Assembly (NCBI GenBank): GCA_020635535.1
Contig: JACJZP010000019.1
Location: 1-63,022 of the forward strand
Origin: Flavobacteriales bacterium
Lineage (GTDB): Bacteria > Bacteroidota > Bacteroidia > UBA10329
Direction: 5' to 3'
DNA length: 63,022 nt
Shown here: positions 52,218-61,589 of the stretch, piece by piece
How positions within the stretch are numbered: position 1 is the first letter of the stretch
Layout: each line of letters starts with the position of its first letter
Translations under genes and position numbers: made by a program
The notes under the pieces: generated by a model
The model's database searches: none
Told to the model about the DNA's origin: nothing
The model's input: the letters and a program-made list of their open reading frames with translations, nothing else

Positions 52218-53666
52218 ATGTCACCAACGCTCATACTCTCCATTATTGCCGCCTACTTCGTGATGCTTTTCATTATCGGGAAAGTCACTTCGAAAGGCGC
52301 TGACAACAACTCATTCTTTATTGGCAACCGGCAATCGCCTTGGTGGGTGGTAGCCTTTGGGATGATCGGAACCAGTTTGAGTGGCGTCACCTTCATTTCT
52401 GTGCCTGGATGGGTGGGCACATCGCAGTTCAGCTACATGCAAATGGTGCTGGGCTATCTGGTCGGTTATACGGTTATTGCCACGGTGCTAATGCCGCTGT
52501 ATTATCGGCTCAACCTCACCTCTATTTACACCTATTTGGATGACCGCTTTGGGCGAGCGAGTTACAAAACAGGCGCATCTTTCTTTTTGCTATCGCGAAC
52601 CATTGGCGCGGCATTCCGACTGTACTTGGTAGCTGGCGTGTTGCAGCTCACCATTTTCGATGCGTGGGGCATTCCGTTCATTGCCACGGTTATCGGAACC
52701 ATCGTTTTCATTTGGCTGTACACTTACGAAGGCGGCATTAAAACCATCATCTGGACGGATACGCTGCAAACACTTTTCATGCTTTTGGCGGTGATATTCA
52801 CGGTTGGAATTATCAGTCAGGAACTTGGATTTGGATATAGCGAGATGGTCTCAGCCATTCGCGAGAGCGACTACAGTAGAATCTTCTTTTTCGAGGATGT
52901 CAACCATCCGAAATACTTCTGGAAACAGTTTCTGGCGGGTGCGTTCATTTCCATCGTAATGACGGGTTTGGACCAGGACATGATGCAGAAGAACCTCAGC
53001 TGCAAGAACATTGGCGAAGCACAGAAGAACATGTTCAGCTTCAGTTTCGTGCTGGTTTTTGTGAATCTCTTCTTCCTCGCGCTTGGCGCACTGCTTTACC
53101 TGTTTGCTACCGCAAAAGGTTTTGAGATTCCCGCCAAGACAGACGACCTCTACCCGATGCTGGCAACAAACGGAAGCCTACCGATAATTGTCGGAATTCT
53201 GTTCATTTTGGGATTGATCGCGGCAGCGTACTCAAGTGCCGATTCGGCTTTAGCAGCTTTGACAACTTCCGCTTGCGTGGATATTCTGGACATTGAAAAA
53301 CGACCCGAAATCGAACGCACGCCATTGCGAAAAAAGGTTCATGTGGTAATGTCAGTCTTGCTCGTTGTCACAATCATGATCTTCAAATGGGTGAATGATG
53401 AAAGCGTGATCAGTGCCGTTTTCCGTGTTGCTGGCTACACCTACGGCCCATTGCTCGGGCTTTACGCTTTCGGGCTTTTCACCAAACTGAATGTGCGGGA
53501 TAAACTGGTGCCGTTAATCTGCATTGCATCACCCATCCTCACTTACGTGATAAATGCCAACTCGGAAATGCTTCTGGGTGGTTACAAATTCGGTTTTGAG
53601 CTTCTGATTCTGAATGGCGCCCTGACCTTTCTGGGTCTAACGGCCATCTCCAAGAAATCAAGCTAA
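52218..53666 (+). CDS. Sodium:solute symporter (SSS family)
   Basis: 482 residues with about 13 membrane helices. Motifs: NSFFIGNRQSPWWVVAFGMI, GTSLSGVTFISVPGWVG, the SSS signature region around YTYEGGIKTIIWTDTLQTL and ILGLIAAAYSSADSALAALT. It imports a small solute with sodium; in Bacteroidota such carriers often move sugars, sialic acid or amino acids, but the substrate is not readable here. The 3' end overlaps the convergent GMC oxidoreductase by 4 bp. Confidence 0.92.
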   Translation: MSPTLILSIIAAYFVMLFIIGKVTSKGADNNSFFIGNRQSPWWVVAFGMIGTSLSGVTFISVPGWVGTSQFSYMQMVLGYLVGYTVIATVLMPLYYRLNLTSIYTYLDDRFGRASYKTGASFFLLSRTIGAAFRLYLVAGVLQLTIFDAWGIPFIATVIGTIVFIWLYTYEGGIKTIIWTDTLQTLFMLLAVIFTVGIISQELGFGYSEMVSAIRESDYSRIFFFEDVNHPKYFWKQFLAGAFISIVMTGLDQDMMQKNLSCKNIGEAQKNMFSFSFVLVFVNLFFLALGALLYLFATAKGFEIPAKTDDLYPMLATNGSLPIIVGILFILGLIAAAYSSADSALAALTTSACVDILDIEKRPEIERTPLRKKVHVVMSVLLVVTIMIFKWVNDESVISAVFRVAGYTYGPLLGLYAFGLFTKLNVRDKLVPLICIASPILTYVINANSEMLLGGYKFGFELLILNGALTFLGLTAISKKSS

Positions 53667-55276
53667 GCCGCAGCTTCGGCCATTTGCTGCTCTAGAGTCT
53701 TACGAGTGTTCCCTTCTTTCTCTGGAACATGGCTCATCGCGTATTCGCTTAAAGCCGTGATTGTCAAACTTGGATTGACACCCAAATTGCATGGAATAAT
53801 GGAGCCATCAAGAACGCGCATATTCGGATAGCCGTGCACTTCAAACTTATCGTTGACAACACCTTCTTCCTTGGTCATTCCCATTGGGCAGCCGCCAAGA
53901 ATATGCGCAGTTGAGCTCATATTGAACAACACTTCCGTGGTAGCATTCATGGCCACACCATCGGTTTTTTCCGCGTAGCGATGCATTACATCTTGACCGA
54001 CTTCGATGTATGCAGGCACCTGGGTGTTCTCACTATTTGCCACTTTCAGACTTCCACCGAATAATCCTTTTTTCCATTGCATCTGAAGCGCATTATCCAA
54101 CGATTGCATCACCAATAGAATGATGGAATGGTGTGCAAATTCTCTTCGTAGAACGTTCCAGACCTTCCGTGGGCTGGTAACGAAATTCCACAGCATTTTG
54201 ATGGTCCGCACAATTGCAGGACCATCGCCAGCGGCAATTACCGAAAGCAATCCCATGGCACCCGAACCGTCTCCATATTTCACCAATTCGATGTGCGTGT
54301 TCTCATCTGGATTGAACACACGGCTGATGGCCAAGCCGTGATTCATCTTTTTATCAATGCCCGCAATGCCGCACAACGATTCGGAGTTGGTTCGAAGATT
54401 TGCTCCGAGTTTATCAGAGAGGTTCGGAAGGGTTTTGAATTCCTCTTTCTGTCGGAAAAGTAACTTCATCGTTCCCAGAACACCAGCCGAGAAAACGATT
54501 CCTCGACTCTTGAAAACCCTTCGGTTTTTGTTGAACCAGGAAGTGGATGATTCCGTGTAAACGTGATACAGACCATCCTTGTACTCCACCTTCACAACCT
54601 TGGTCTCCGCTTCCACTTTTGCGCCCCATTTCTCAGCGAAATAGAGGTAATTTTTATCCAACGTATTCTTTGAGTTGTAGCGACAACCGACCATGCAATT
54701 GGCGCATTCGATGCAGCCTTTCCGCTTCGGGCCAAGACCATTGAAGTAGGGATCCTTCTCCACTTTTCTATCACCGAGGTACACGCCTACATGGTCAACA
54801 GGTTTGTAGGTTTCCAACTGCCCCATATCGATGGCAATTTGCTTGAGAACCTCATCTTCCGGGCCTTCCTTTTCATACTTGGAACTACCAAGCATGAACC
54901 GAGCTTGCTTGTAGAATGGGGTCAGCGTTTCTTTCCAATTCCGAATGCCGGACCAAACGGGATTATTGAAAAACGCATCGGGTGGAAACATGTGCGTGTT
55001 GGCATAAACGAGGCTTCCACCACCAACGCCTGCACCTCCCAAAACCATAATTCTATTCAGGAAATTGATCTTCTGAATACCGAACGCTTTGATGCCTGGC
55101 GCCCACAGGAATTTGCGAACGTTCCAGTTGGTTTTCGGGAAGTCTTCCGACTTCCAGCGTTTACCCATTTCTAAAACGAGAACATCGTAGCCTTTCTCCG
55201 TAAGGCGCATGGCAGAAACGCTGCCACCAAAACCCGAACCGATTACGATATGGTCGTAAACCTTGTCTTCAGTCAT
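53663..55276 (-). CDS. GMC-type FAD oxidoreductase (cholesterol-oxidase-like) with Cys cluster
   Basis: 537 residues. FAD-binding N-terminus DHIVIGSGFGGSVSAMRLTE and VLEMGKRWKSEDF; the second flavin motif is VLGGAGVGGGSLVYANTH; the C-terminal GMC signature has GGCPMG and GVNPSLTITALSEYA. Residues around 190-200 read CIECANCMVGC (CxxCxxCxxxC), a pattern that could hold an Fe-S cluster, known in the cholesterol-oxidase-like branch. It probably oxidises a sterol, terpenoid or other alcohol. The upstream lipoprotein gene ends one base before its ATG, so they are coupled. Confidence 0.88.
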   Translation of the reverse strand: MTEDKVYDHIVIGSGFGGSVSAMRLTEKGYDVLVLEMGKRWKSEDFPKTNWNVRKFLWAPGIKAFGIQKINFLNRIMVLGGAGVGGGSLVYANTHMFPPDAFFNNPVWSGIRNWKETLTPFYKQARFMLGSSKYEKEGPEDEVLKQIAIDMGQLETYKPVDHVGVYLGDRKVEKDPYFNGLGPKRKGCIECANCMVGCRYNSKNTLDKNYLYFAEKWGAKVEAETKVVKVEYKDGLYHVYTESSTSWFNKNRRVFKSRGIVFSAGVLGTMKLLFRQKEEFKTLPNLSDKLGANLRTNSESLCGIAGIDKKMNHGLAISRVFNPDENTHIELVKYGDGSGAMGLLSVIAAGDGPAIVRTIKMLWNFVTSPRKVWNVLRREFAHHSIILLVMQSLDNALQMQWKKGLFGGSLKVANSENTQVPAYIEVGQDVMHRYAEKTDGVAMNATTEVLFNMSSTAHILGGCPMGMTKEEGVVNDKFEVHGYPNMRVLDGSIIPCNLGVNPSLTITALSEYAMSHVPEKEGNTRKTLEQQMAEAAA

Positions 55277-55747
55277 TTAATGATGCCTTCTGATATACAT
55301 CTGAAACTCAACAGAATCCGCTTGAAAAGCTTCGATGTGATTGTAATCCGTAGAAAGGTAAAAAATGTCCTTTTCGAGCTTGATCATAAGAAAATCCCCG
55401 TCTACATACTCGTCCAAGTCTATCCGCAACACATCGTGTTTTGGCAAAGACCATGTTCCTTCCACCTCGTAATTCAATGTATCTGCCGCGTAATATGAGC
55501 CTACGCAACGATTATTGGAGTAGAAGTTGATCAGATACCGATATGCCGGGTCATTTATCTGATAGCCAGGCAAGATACCTGGCAAGGTATTGTAAGGTCC
55601 AAGCCGGGGAATGCGCGCATCATAGAGTTCCTGCGTAGTGTCTTTAAGCCCAAATTCAACAAACACCTCGCATGAAACTGTGGTAAAAGCAAGAAAAGCC
55701 GCAACCAAAAAAACGGGGAAATTCTTTTTGAAAACACAATCAGACAT
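55277..55747 (-). CDS. Putative lipoprotein of unknown function
   Basis: 156 residues, not recognised. The N-terminus has a long hydrophobic stretch ending FTTVSC (lipobox-like, Cys 26), so a periplasmic or outer-membrane lipoprotein is likely. The rest is mainly beta strand (GTWSLPKHDVLRIDLDEY, FLMIKLEKDIFYLST), resembling a lipocalin-like or DUF-type small barrel, without proof. Its stop directly abuts the GMC oxidoreductase start, suggesting a joint job such as carrying a hydrophobic substrate or product. Confidence 0.75.
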   Translation of the reverse strand: MSDCVFKKNFPVFLVAAFLAFTTVSCEVFVEFGLKDTTQELYDARIPRLGPYNTLPGILPGYQINDPAYRYLINFYSNNRCVGSYYAADTLNYEVEGTWSLPKHDVLRIDLDEYVDGDFLMIKLEKDIFYLSTDYNHIEAFQADSVEFQMYIRRHH

Positions 55748-55830
55748 AAGCCAAAAATAAGGATTGCAACCAGTGAAAAAATGCTGTTCGTTAAAGAGCG
55801 TTAAACCTTCGGTTTGGGCGCGTAGATTCT

Positions 55831-55838
55831 TACCTTTG
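55831..55838 (+). promoter_or_regulatory. -7 box of guaB
   Basis: TACCTTTG, exact TAnnTTTG match, 34 nt before the guaB ATG. No well-spaced TTG upstream. Confidence 0.5.
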
Positions 55839-55872
55839 CACGAATTTTAATCGCAACGAGAAAAATTCGCCC

Positions 55873-57342
55873 ATGTCGTTAGACCCAGAAAAGTTCCAGG
55901 GAGAGGGACTTACCTATGACGATGTTCTCCTGGTTCCGGCCTATTCTGAAGTAATGCCTCGCGATGTAAGTATCGCAAGCAAGTTCACTCGAAACATTGT
56001 CATCAACGTTCCGATAGTTTCGGCTGCCATGGATACCGTAACCGAAGCTGCCATGGCCATTGCCATTGCGCAAGAAGGTGGAATTGGTGTCATTCATAAG
56101 AACATGTCCATCGAGCAGCAGGCTCAGGAAGTTAGAAAGGTGAAACGTGCAGAAAGCGGAATGATCCTTGACCCGGTGACGCTGAAAGCAGATGCCTTGG
56201 TTGGTGATGCAGAAAACATGATGGCCGAATACAAGATCGGTGGTATTCCCGTGGTAGATGACAATCATAAATTGGTGGGGATCATTACGAATCGCGACCT
56301 GCGTTTTGAAAAGAACATGAACCGCCCGGTGAGCGAACTGATGACCTCAGAAAATCTGATTACAACCACGGAGGTTCAGGACATAGCCAAAACCGAGACC
56401 ATTCTTCAGCAGCATAGAATTGAGAAGCTGCCTGTGGTTGATAGTAATTACAAGCTTATCGGCCTTATTACTTACAAGGACCTTATTAAAACCAAACTCC
56501 GCCCCAATGCCTGTAAAGACAAGCATGGTCGGTTGCGTGTAGCAGCCGCGGTCGGAGTTACCGGAGATATGTTAGAGCGTGTTACAGCGCTTGAAGCGGT
56601 AGGAGTTGATGCTGTTATTATTGACACCGCTCACGGACACTCGAAAGGTGTGCTTACTGCACTGAAAAAAGCCAAAGAAGCATTTCCGAACCTTGACGTA
56701 GTGGTCGGTAATATTGCTACGGCAGACGCAGCCAAAATGCTGGTAGAGCACGGTGCTGACGCAGTGAAAGTTGGAATTGGACCAGGTTCCATCTGTACAA
56801 CACGTGTAATTGCCGGTGTTGGTGTACCGCAACTTACAGCAGTAATGGATGTAGCCAATGCTCTGAAAGGAACCGGAGTTCCTGTAATTGCTGATGGAGG
56901 TGTAAAATTCACTGGAGATATTGTTAAAGCAATTGTTGCCGGTGGCGATGTTGTGATGGCGGGCAGCATGTTTGCGGGAACAGAAGAATCACCTGGGCGT
57001 ACAGTGATCCTTGAAGGAAGAAAGTTCAAGACCTATCGTGGAATGGGCTCTTTGGAAGCCATGCAGAAAGGCTCTAAGGACCGCTATTTCCAAGATGCAG
57101 AGGACGATGTGAAAAAACTGGTACCAGAAGGAATTGTTGGACGCGTGCCTTATAAGGGAACACTTACAGAGGTCATGTATCAGATAATTGGTGGTTTGAG
57201 GGCAGGTATGGGTTATTGCGGTGCCAGAACAATTGCCGATCTGCAAAATGCCAAGTTCATCAAGATAACTCCTGCAGGCTACAGAGAGAGCCATCCGCAT
57301 GGTGTGACAATTACCAGTGAGGCACCGAACTATAGTCCATAG
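55873..57342 (+). CDS. guaB: Inosine-5'-monophosphate dehydrogenase
   Basis: 489 residues. Oxidises IMP to XMP with NAD, the rate-limiting step to GMP. The TIM barrel starts LTYDDVLLVPAYSEVMPRDV; two CBS domains (about 95-210, PVSELMTSENLITTTEVQDI, KLPVVDSNYKLIGLITYKDL) interrupt it. The catalytic loop GIGPGSICTTRVIAGVG holds the active-site Cys; the flap has YRGMGSLEAMQ and KKLVPEGIVGRVPYKG. The 34-nt leader carries a TACCTTTG -7 box. It is followed by the folding-factor genes, transcribed from their own -7 box. Confidence 0.98.
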   Translation: MSLDPEKFQGEGLTYDDVLLVPAYSEVMPRDVSIASKFTRNIVINVPIVSAAMDTVTEAAMAIAIAQEGGIGVIHKNMSIEQQAQEVRKVKRAESGMILDPVTLKADALVGDAENMMAEYKIGGIPVVDDNHKLVGIITNRDLRFEKNMNRPVSELMTSENLITTTEVQDIAKTETILQQHRIEKLPVVDSNYKLIGLITYKDLIKTKLRPNACKDKHGRLRVAAAVGVTGDMLERVTALEAVGVDAVIIDTAHGHSKGVLTALKKAKEAFPNLDVVVGNIATADAAKMLVEHGADAVKVGIGPGSICTTRVIAGVGVPQLTAVMDVANALKGTGVPVIADGGVKFTGDIVKAIVAGGDVVMAGSMFAGTEESPGRTVILEGRKFKTYRGMGSLEAMQKGSKDRYFQDAEDDVKKLVPEGIVGRVPYKGTLTEVMYQIIGGLRAGMGYCGARTIADLQNAKFIKITPAGYRESHPHGVTITSEAPNYSP

Positions 57343-57370
57343 ATGACAGTTCGGCACATTGCCTAATTTC

Positions 57371-57378
57371 TATTTTTG
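57371..57378 (+). promoter_or_regulatory. -7 box of the folding-factor operon
   Basis: TATTTTTG, exact TAnnTTTG match, 27 nt before the ATG at 57406. It overlaps an in-frame TTG at 57376, ruling that out as the start. Confidence 0.6.
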
Positions 57379-57405
57379 CGACCCGTTAATAAAACCTTAA
57401 AGAAG

Positions 57406-59367
57406 ATGAAGAACAATATCTTGCAAGCAACTCTGCTTATAGCTCTGCTGATCGGTAGTGTTGACCTTTTCGGGCAAAAGAAAGAGCCTGTTCTGCTGAC
57501 TGTAGATGGTCAGGACATCACACTATCTGAATTTGAAGCGGTTTACAAAAAGAACAATCGAAATGAGGTTGTCGATCAGGAAGACCTGAAAGAATATCTT
57601 GAACTCTACATCAATTTCAGGCTGAAAGTTCGAGAAGCTGAATCGCTTGGACTCGATACGGTCAAGAAGTTCATTGAGGAGTTGAAAGGATACCAGAAGC
57701 AATTGGCAAAGCCTTACCTCACTGATAAAGGAGTGAGTGAGAAACTGGTCAGGGAAGCTTATGATCGATCATTGAAAGATGTGCGAGCAAGCCATATCCT
57801 ATTGAAGATCGGTCCAGACGCGTTGCCAAAAGATACACTTGCAGTTTATAACCGTATAATGGAAATCCGTGAAGAGGCATTGAAGGGTGACTTTGCGGAA
57901 ATTGCCAAAAAGTACTCAGAAGATCCATCGGCCAAAGACAATGGGGGCGACCTGAACTGGTTCTCTGCTCTCCGTATGGTTTACCCGTTTGAGTCAGCCG
58001 CCTACAACACTCAGGTCGGTAAGATCAGTATGCCTGTCAGAACCCGTTTCGGTTACCATATTCTGAAAGTGACTGGAAAACGTGATGCTCTTGGAGAGAT
58101 AAGCGCAGCACATATCATGATCAAAACCGGAAAGGAGGCCACCGAAGAAGAGATCAAAGAGGCCAAGGCTAAAATTGATGAGGTAAAAGGTTTGCTGGAC
58201 AAGGGTGAAAGTTTCGAAGATCTGGCCAGAAAGTACTCGCAAGACCGCGGATCCGCGAATAAAGGTGGTGCCCTTCCCCGATTCGGAACAGGAAGAATGG
58301 TTGCTGCATTTGAAAAAGCAGCTTTCGACCTGAAAAACGATGGCGATTACTCAGAGCCATTCCTTACAGAATATGGCTGGCACATCGTTAAGCGCTTGGA
58401 GCGCTTTCCTGTTCCTTCATTTGAGGAAAGCGAAAAAGGTTTGGAGGCCAAGGTTGCCAAAGACAGTCGTTCGCAAATGAGTCAGACCGTTGTGCTTGAG
58501 CGAATAAAAAAGGAATACGGATTCAAGGAGAACCGCAAAGCACTCGATGCCATTGGCGCGCTGTTGGACACTACTTTGCTTGAAGGCAAATGGGATGCTT
58601 CCAAGGCAAGTGACCTGAAAGAAGAGATCTTCTCGCTTGGCAAGAAGCAATACAAGCAGGCTGACTTTGCTGAATACATTGGAAGCCACCAAACACGCAG
58701 ACGTAAGGAGGATCTGTTGATCGTGATGAACGGCATGTACAATGATTACCTGAAGGAAAGCCTACTTGCTTATGAGGAAAGCAAGTTGTCTGAAAAATAT
58801 CCTGAGTACAAAGCCCTTTTGAAAGAGTACAGAGATGGTATTCTGCTGTTTGACCTTACAGATCAGAAAGTTTGGTCAAAAGCAGTGAAGGATACCGCTG
58901 GTCTCAAAGCATTCCACGAAAAGCACTCTAAAGATTTTATGTGGGGCGAACGTCTGGATGCGGAGATCTACAGCTGCCAAAAAGATTCTCTTCTACAGCC
59001 GCTTACAGAAATGCTGAAAGAGAAAGCGGCCAAAGGCACTCCAAGCAGGGAGCAGATCATGGAAAAGTTGAATGCAAACTCTTCCTTGAACATCAGAGTA
59101 GAGCACGACCTCTACGAAAAGAATGATGAGGCGCTAATTGATACCATTCCTTGGACCAAAGGATTGCATGGCCCATTTAAAGATGGTGAAAGTGAAGTTT
59201 TCGTGTTCGTTAATGATGTTCTGAAACCAGAAGCTAAAAGTTTGAAAGAAGCACGTGGGCTTGTAACGGCCGCGTACCAGAACTACTTGGAGGAGCAGTG
59301 GATTAAGGAACTGCGCAAGAAGTACACCTATTCGGCCAATGCTGAACTGCTGAAAAAGATCAAATAA
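57406..59367 (+). CDS. Periplasmic peptidyl-prolyl isomerase with two parvulin domains
   Basis: 653 residues. Signal peptide MKNNILQATLLIALLIGSVDLFGQ. SurA-like N-terminal chaperone part (about 25-120), then two PpiC/parvulin repeats at about 126-223 (ASHILLKIGPDALPKDT, KKYSEDPSAKDNGGDLNWF, FGYHILKV) and 223-333 (AAHIMIKTGKEATEEE, KYSQDRGSANKGGALPRF, YGWHIVKR). An alpha-helical C-terminal half of unknown fold (about 340-653) follows. It probably helps outer-membrane proteins fold. First of three consecutive folding-factor genes; 4 nt separate it from the next. Confidence 0.9.
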   Translation: MKNNILQATLLIALLIGSVDLFGQKKEPVLLTVDGQDITLSEFEAVYKKNNRNEVVDQEDLKEYLELYINFRLKVREAESLGLDTVKKFIEELKGYQKQLAKPYLTDKGVSEKLVREAYDRSLKDVRASHILLKIGPDALPKDTLAVYNRIMEIREEALKGDFAEIAKKYSEDPSAKDNGGDLNWFSALRMVYPFESAAYNTQVGKISMPVRTRFGYHILKVTGKRDALGEISAAHIMIKTGKEATEEEIKEAKAKIDEVKGLLDKGESFEDLARKYSQDRGSANKGGALPRFGTGRMVAAFEKAAFDLKNDGDYSEPFLTEYGWHIVKRLERFPVPSFEESEKGLEAKVAKDSRSQMSQTVVLERIKKEYGFKENRKALDAIGALLDTTLLEGKWDASKASDLKEEIFSLGKKQYKQADFAEYIGSHQTRRRKEDLLIVMNGMYNDYLKESLLAYEESKLSEKYPEYKALLKEYRDGILLFDLTDQKVWSKAVKDTAGLKAFHEKHSKDFMWGERLDAEIYSCQKDSLLQPLTEMLKEKAAKGTPSREQIMEKLNANSSLNIRVEHDLYEKNDEALIDTIPWTKGLHGPFKDGESEVFVFVNDVLKPEAKSLKEARGLVTAAYQNYLEEQWIKELRKKYTYSANAELLKKIK

Positions 59368-59371
59368 TCAG

Positions 59372-60232
59372 TTGTCTAATACACTGGCATCGATATTCTG
59401 TCTCACCCTGCTGATATGCTCAGCGGGGTGTGATTTTTTTGAGAAAACGGAAGAACGAAGCGTGGCAGCCAAAGTGAAAGAGCATCTACTTTATACAGAT
59501 GAGCTTGTTGCAGCGGTTCCAAAAGGGCTGACCTCTGAAGACAGTTTGAACTTTGTAAACGGTTTTATCGAGTCTTGGGCCACTCAAATGCTATTGCTTG
59601 ACAAAGCGGAGCTGAATCTTCCGGCTGAGGAAAAGAATGTTGAGGCTCAGTTGGAGGAATACCGCAGATCTCTGATCATTTACAAGTACCAACGTCAACT
59701 TATTGGTCAGTTATTGGACACCACGGTGACAGAACAGCAGATTGAGGAATACTACAACAATAACAAGGACAATTTCGAGTTACAGGACAACATTGCCAGA
59801 GGTATCTTGGTCAAACTTGGGAAAGAATCGAAGGATGTGGAGAAAGTGAAGAATTGGATACGTTCTGACAAGGAAGAAAGTCGCGAAAAACTGGAAGAAT
59901 TCTGCATTCAACACGCAAAGGCGTATCATCTGAATGATGAAGCCTGGGTTCCGTTTGAAGAATTGCTTTCAAAGATTCCCAAAACACCCTATCTCAACCT
60001 CAATTATTTTACAACGTATCATTTTGCTGATGTGCAGGATTCAACTGCTCATTACCTGATCAACGTAAAAGAGATCAAGTACAAGAACACTGTTTCTCCG
60101 ATCGAATTCGAAAAACAGAATATCAGAAACATACTTTTGAACCAACGTAAGCTCGAACTTACACGTAAACTCGAAAAGGATATTCTGGAAGAGGCCGTGG
60201 CAAAAAATGAATTTGAAATTCTGAAGAACTGA
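59372..60232 (+). CDS. SurA-N-like periplasmic lipoprotein
   Basis: 286 residues with a TTG start 4 nt after the previous stop. N-terminus ASIFCLTLLICSAGCDFFEK is a lipoprotein signal with lipobox SAGC. The rest is helical with the SurA/PpiC N-terminal pattern (LNFVNGFIESWATQMLLLDK, VTEQQIEEYYNNNKDNFELQ). A canonical parvulin domain with the GGDLG-type signature is not seen, so it is probably a chaperone without isomerase activity. One base separates it from the surA-like gene. Confidence 0.8.
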   Translation: MSNTLASIFCLTLLICSAGCDFFEKTEERSVAAKVKEHLLYTDELVAAVPKGLTSEDSLNFVNGFIESWATQMLLLDKAELNLPAEEKNVEAQLEEYRRSLIIYKYQRQLIGQLLDTTVTEQQIEEYYNNNKDNFELQDNIARGILVKLGKESKDVEKVKNWIRSDKEESREKLEEFCIQHAKAYHLNDEAWVPFEELLSKIPKTPYLNLNYFTTYHFADVQDSTAHYLINVKEIKYKNTVSPIEFEKQNIRNILLNQRKLELTRKLEKDILEEAVAKNEFEILKN

Positions 60233-60233
60233 T

Positions 60234-61589
60234 ATGCGCAAACTGCTAACATTCATATTCTCTATTTGCCTTCTGAATGTGGCCTTTGCCCAAGAGCCAC
60301 AATCCATTGACCGCATCATAGCTGTTGTGGGTGGTAACATTACGCTGCAATCGGAACTTGAAACACAGTACTTGCAAATGCTGTCCTCGGGTTATGAGCC
60401 TGATGACGATAGCCGATGCATTCTCTTTGAAGAACTACTCTACGGCAACCTTCTGCTACATCGGGCAAAAGTTGACAGTTTGGAAGTGTCTGATGGTGAG
60501 GTTGAGGATGAACTGAACAGAAGACTGGAATACTTCATCTCACAGCTTGGTTCGCAAGAGAAATTGGAAGAGTACTACGAGAAATCGATTCTCGAGATCA
60601 AAGACGAGTTCCGAGAACTCATTAAAGAGCAATTGTTGTCGCAACGGATGCAACAGGAAATAACAGGAGACATTAAAGTAACACCTGCTGAGACCAGAGC
60701 CTTTTTCAACAAGATTCCGAAAGATAGCCTCCCATATGTCAACACCCAGATTGAGCTGGGGCGTATCATGCGCAGACCCATCATCACAAAAGAGCAAAAG
60801 GCCACAGCAAAAGCAAAAGCCGAAGAACTACGCCAGCGGGTTATCGGTGGTGAGAGTTTCCGTGCGTTGGCCATCCTTTACTCAGAAGACCCTGGTTCTT
60901 CTAAGAGCGGTGGCGACCTTGGCTTCTTTGAACGAGGCATGATGGTACCTGAGTTCGATGCGGTAGCCTTTCGCCTGAAAGAAGATTCCGTATCGGAGGT
61001 CTTTCAAACAAACTATGGTTATCACTTCATGGAAATGCTCGAACGAAGGGGTGAGCAGGTCAATGTTCGGCACATCCTCATTAAACCAAAGTCGTCTGAT
61101 GAGGACCTTGAAAAAGCACGGGTATTCCTTGACAGCCTTCGAGAAGTGATTACTGATGGTAAGATAACCTTTGCGGAAGCTGCCGAAAAATACTCGGACG
61201 ATGAGGAGAGCAAGCTCAATGGAGGAATGATGTTCAATCCAATGACCGGAGCCCCATACTTCGACATGGATCAATTGGGATCCATTGACCAACGCCTTGT
61301 GTTCTCCATAGAAAACATGAAGCCCGGAGACATCTCCAAGGCCGCAAGGTCTCAGTCTCCAGATGGAAAAGAATCATACAATCTGTATTATCTGAAATCA
61401 AGAACAGAGCCTCACGTGGCCAACATGAAAGATGATTACCAGCGCATACAGCAAGCGGCTTTAGCAGAAAAGAAGAATAAGACCATCGAAAAATGGATCA
61501 ACGATAAAGCTGCGCAGACCTACATAAGAATTGACGATGCGTACATGGATTGTCCATTTGCGCACCGTTGGAACAAAACACAGCCATGA
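60234..61589 (+). CDS. SurA-like periplasmic chaperone / peptidyl-prolyl isomerase
   Basis: 451 residues. Signal peptide MRKLLTFIFSICLLNVAFAQ, then the SurA opening IDRIIAVVGGNITLQSELET. The N-terminal chaperone domain is at about 20-165. Parvulin domain 1 is at about 170-270 (IELGRIMRRP, YSEDPGSSKSGGDLGFF, TNYGYHFMEML) and domain 2 at about 275-395 (VRHILIKPKSSDEDLEKA, KYSDDEESKLNGGMMFN). It should escort unfolded outer-membrane proteins to BAM. Its stop overlaps the moxR ATG (ATGA). Confidence 0.92.
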   Translation: MRKLLTFIFSICLLNVAFAQEPQSIDRIIAVVGGNITLQSELETQYLQMLSSGYEPDDDSRCILFEELLYGNLLLHRAKVDSLEVSDGEVEDELNRRLEYFISQLGSQEKLEEYYEKSILEIKDEFRELIKEQLLSQRMQQEITGDIKVTPAETRAFFNKIPKDSLPYVNTQIELGRIMRRPIITKEQKATAKAKAEELRQRVIGGESFRALAILYSEDPGSSKSGGDLGFFERGMMVPEFDAVAFRLKEDSVSEVFQTNYGYHFMEMLERRGEQVNVRHILIKPKSSDEDLEKARVFLDSLREVITDGKITFAEAAEKYSDDEESKLNGGMMFNPMTGAPYFDMDQLGSIDQRLVFSIENMKPGDISKAARSQSPDGKESYNLYYLKSRTEPHVANMKDDYQRIQQAALAEKKNKTIEKWINDKAAQTYIRIDDAYMDCPFAHRWNKTQP

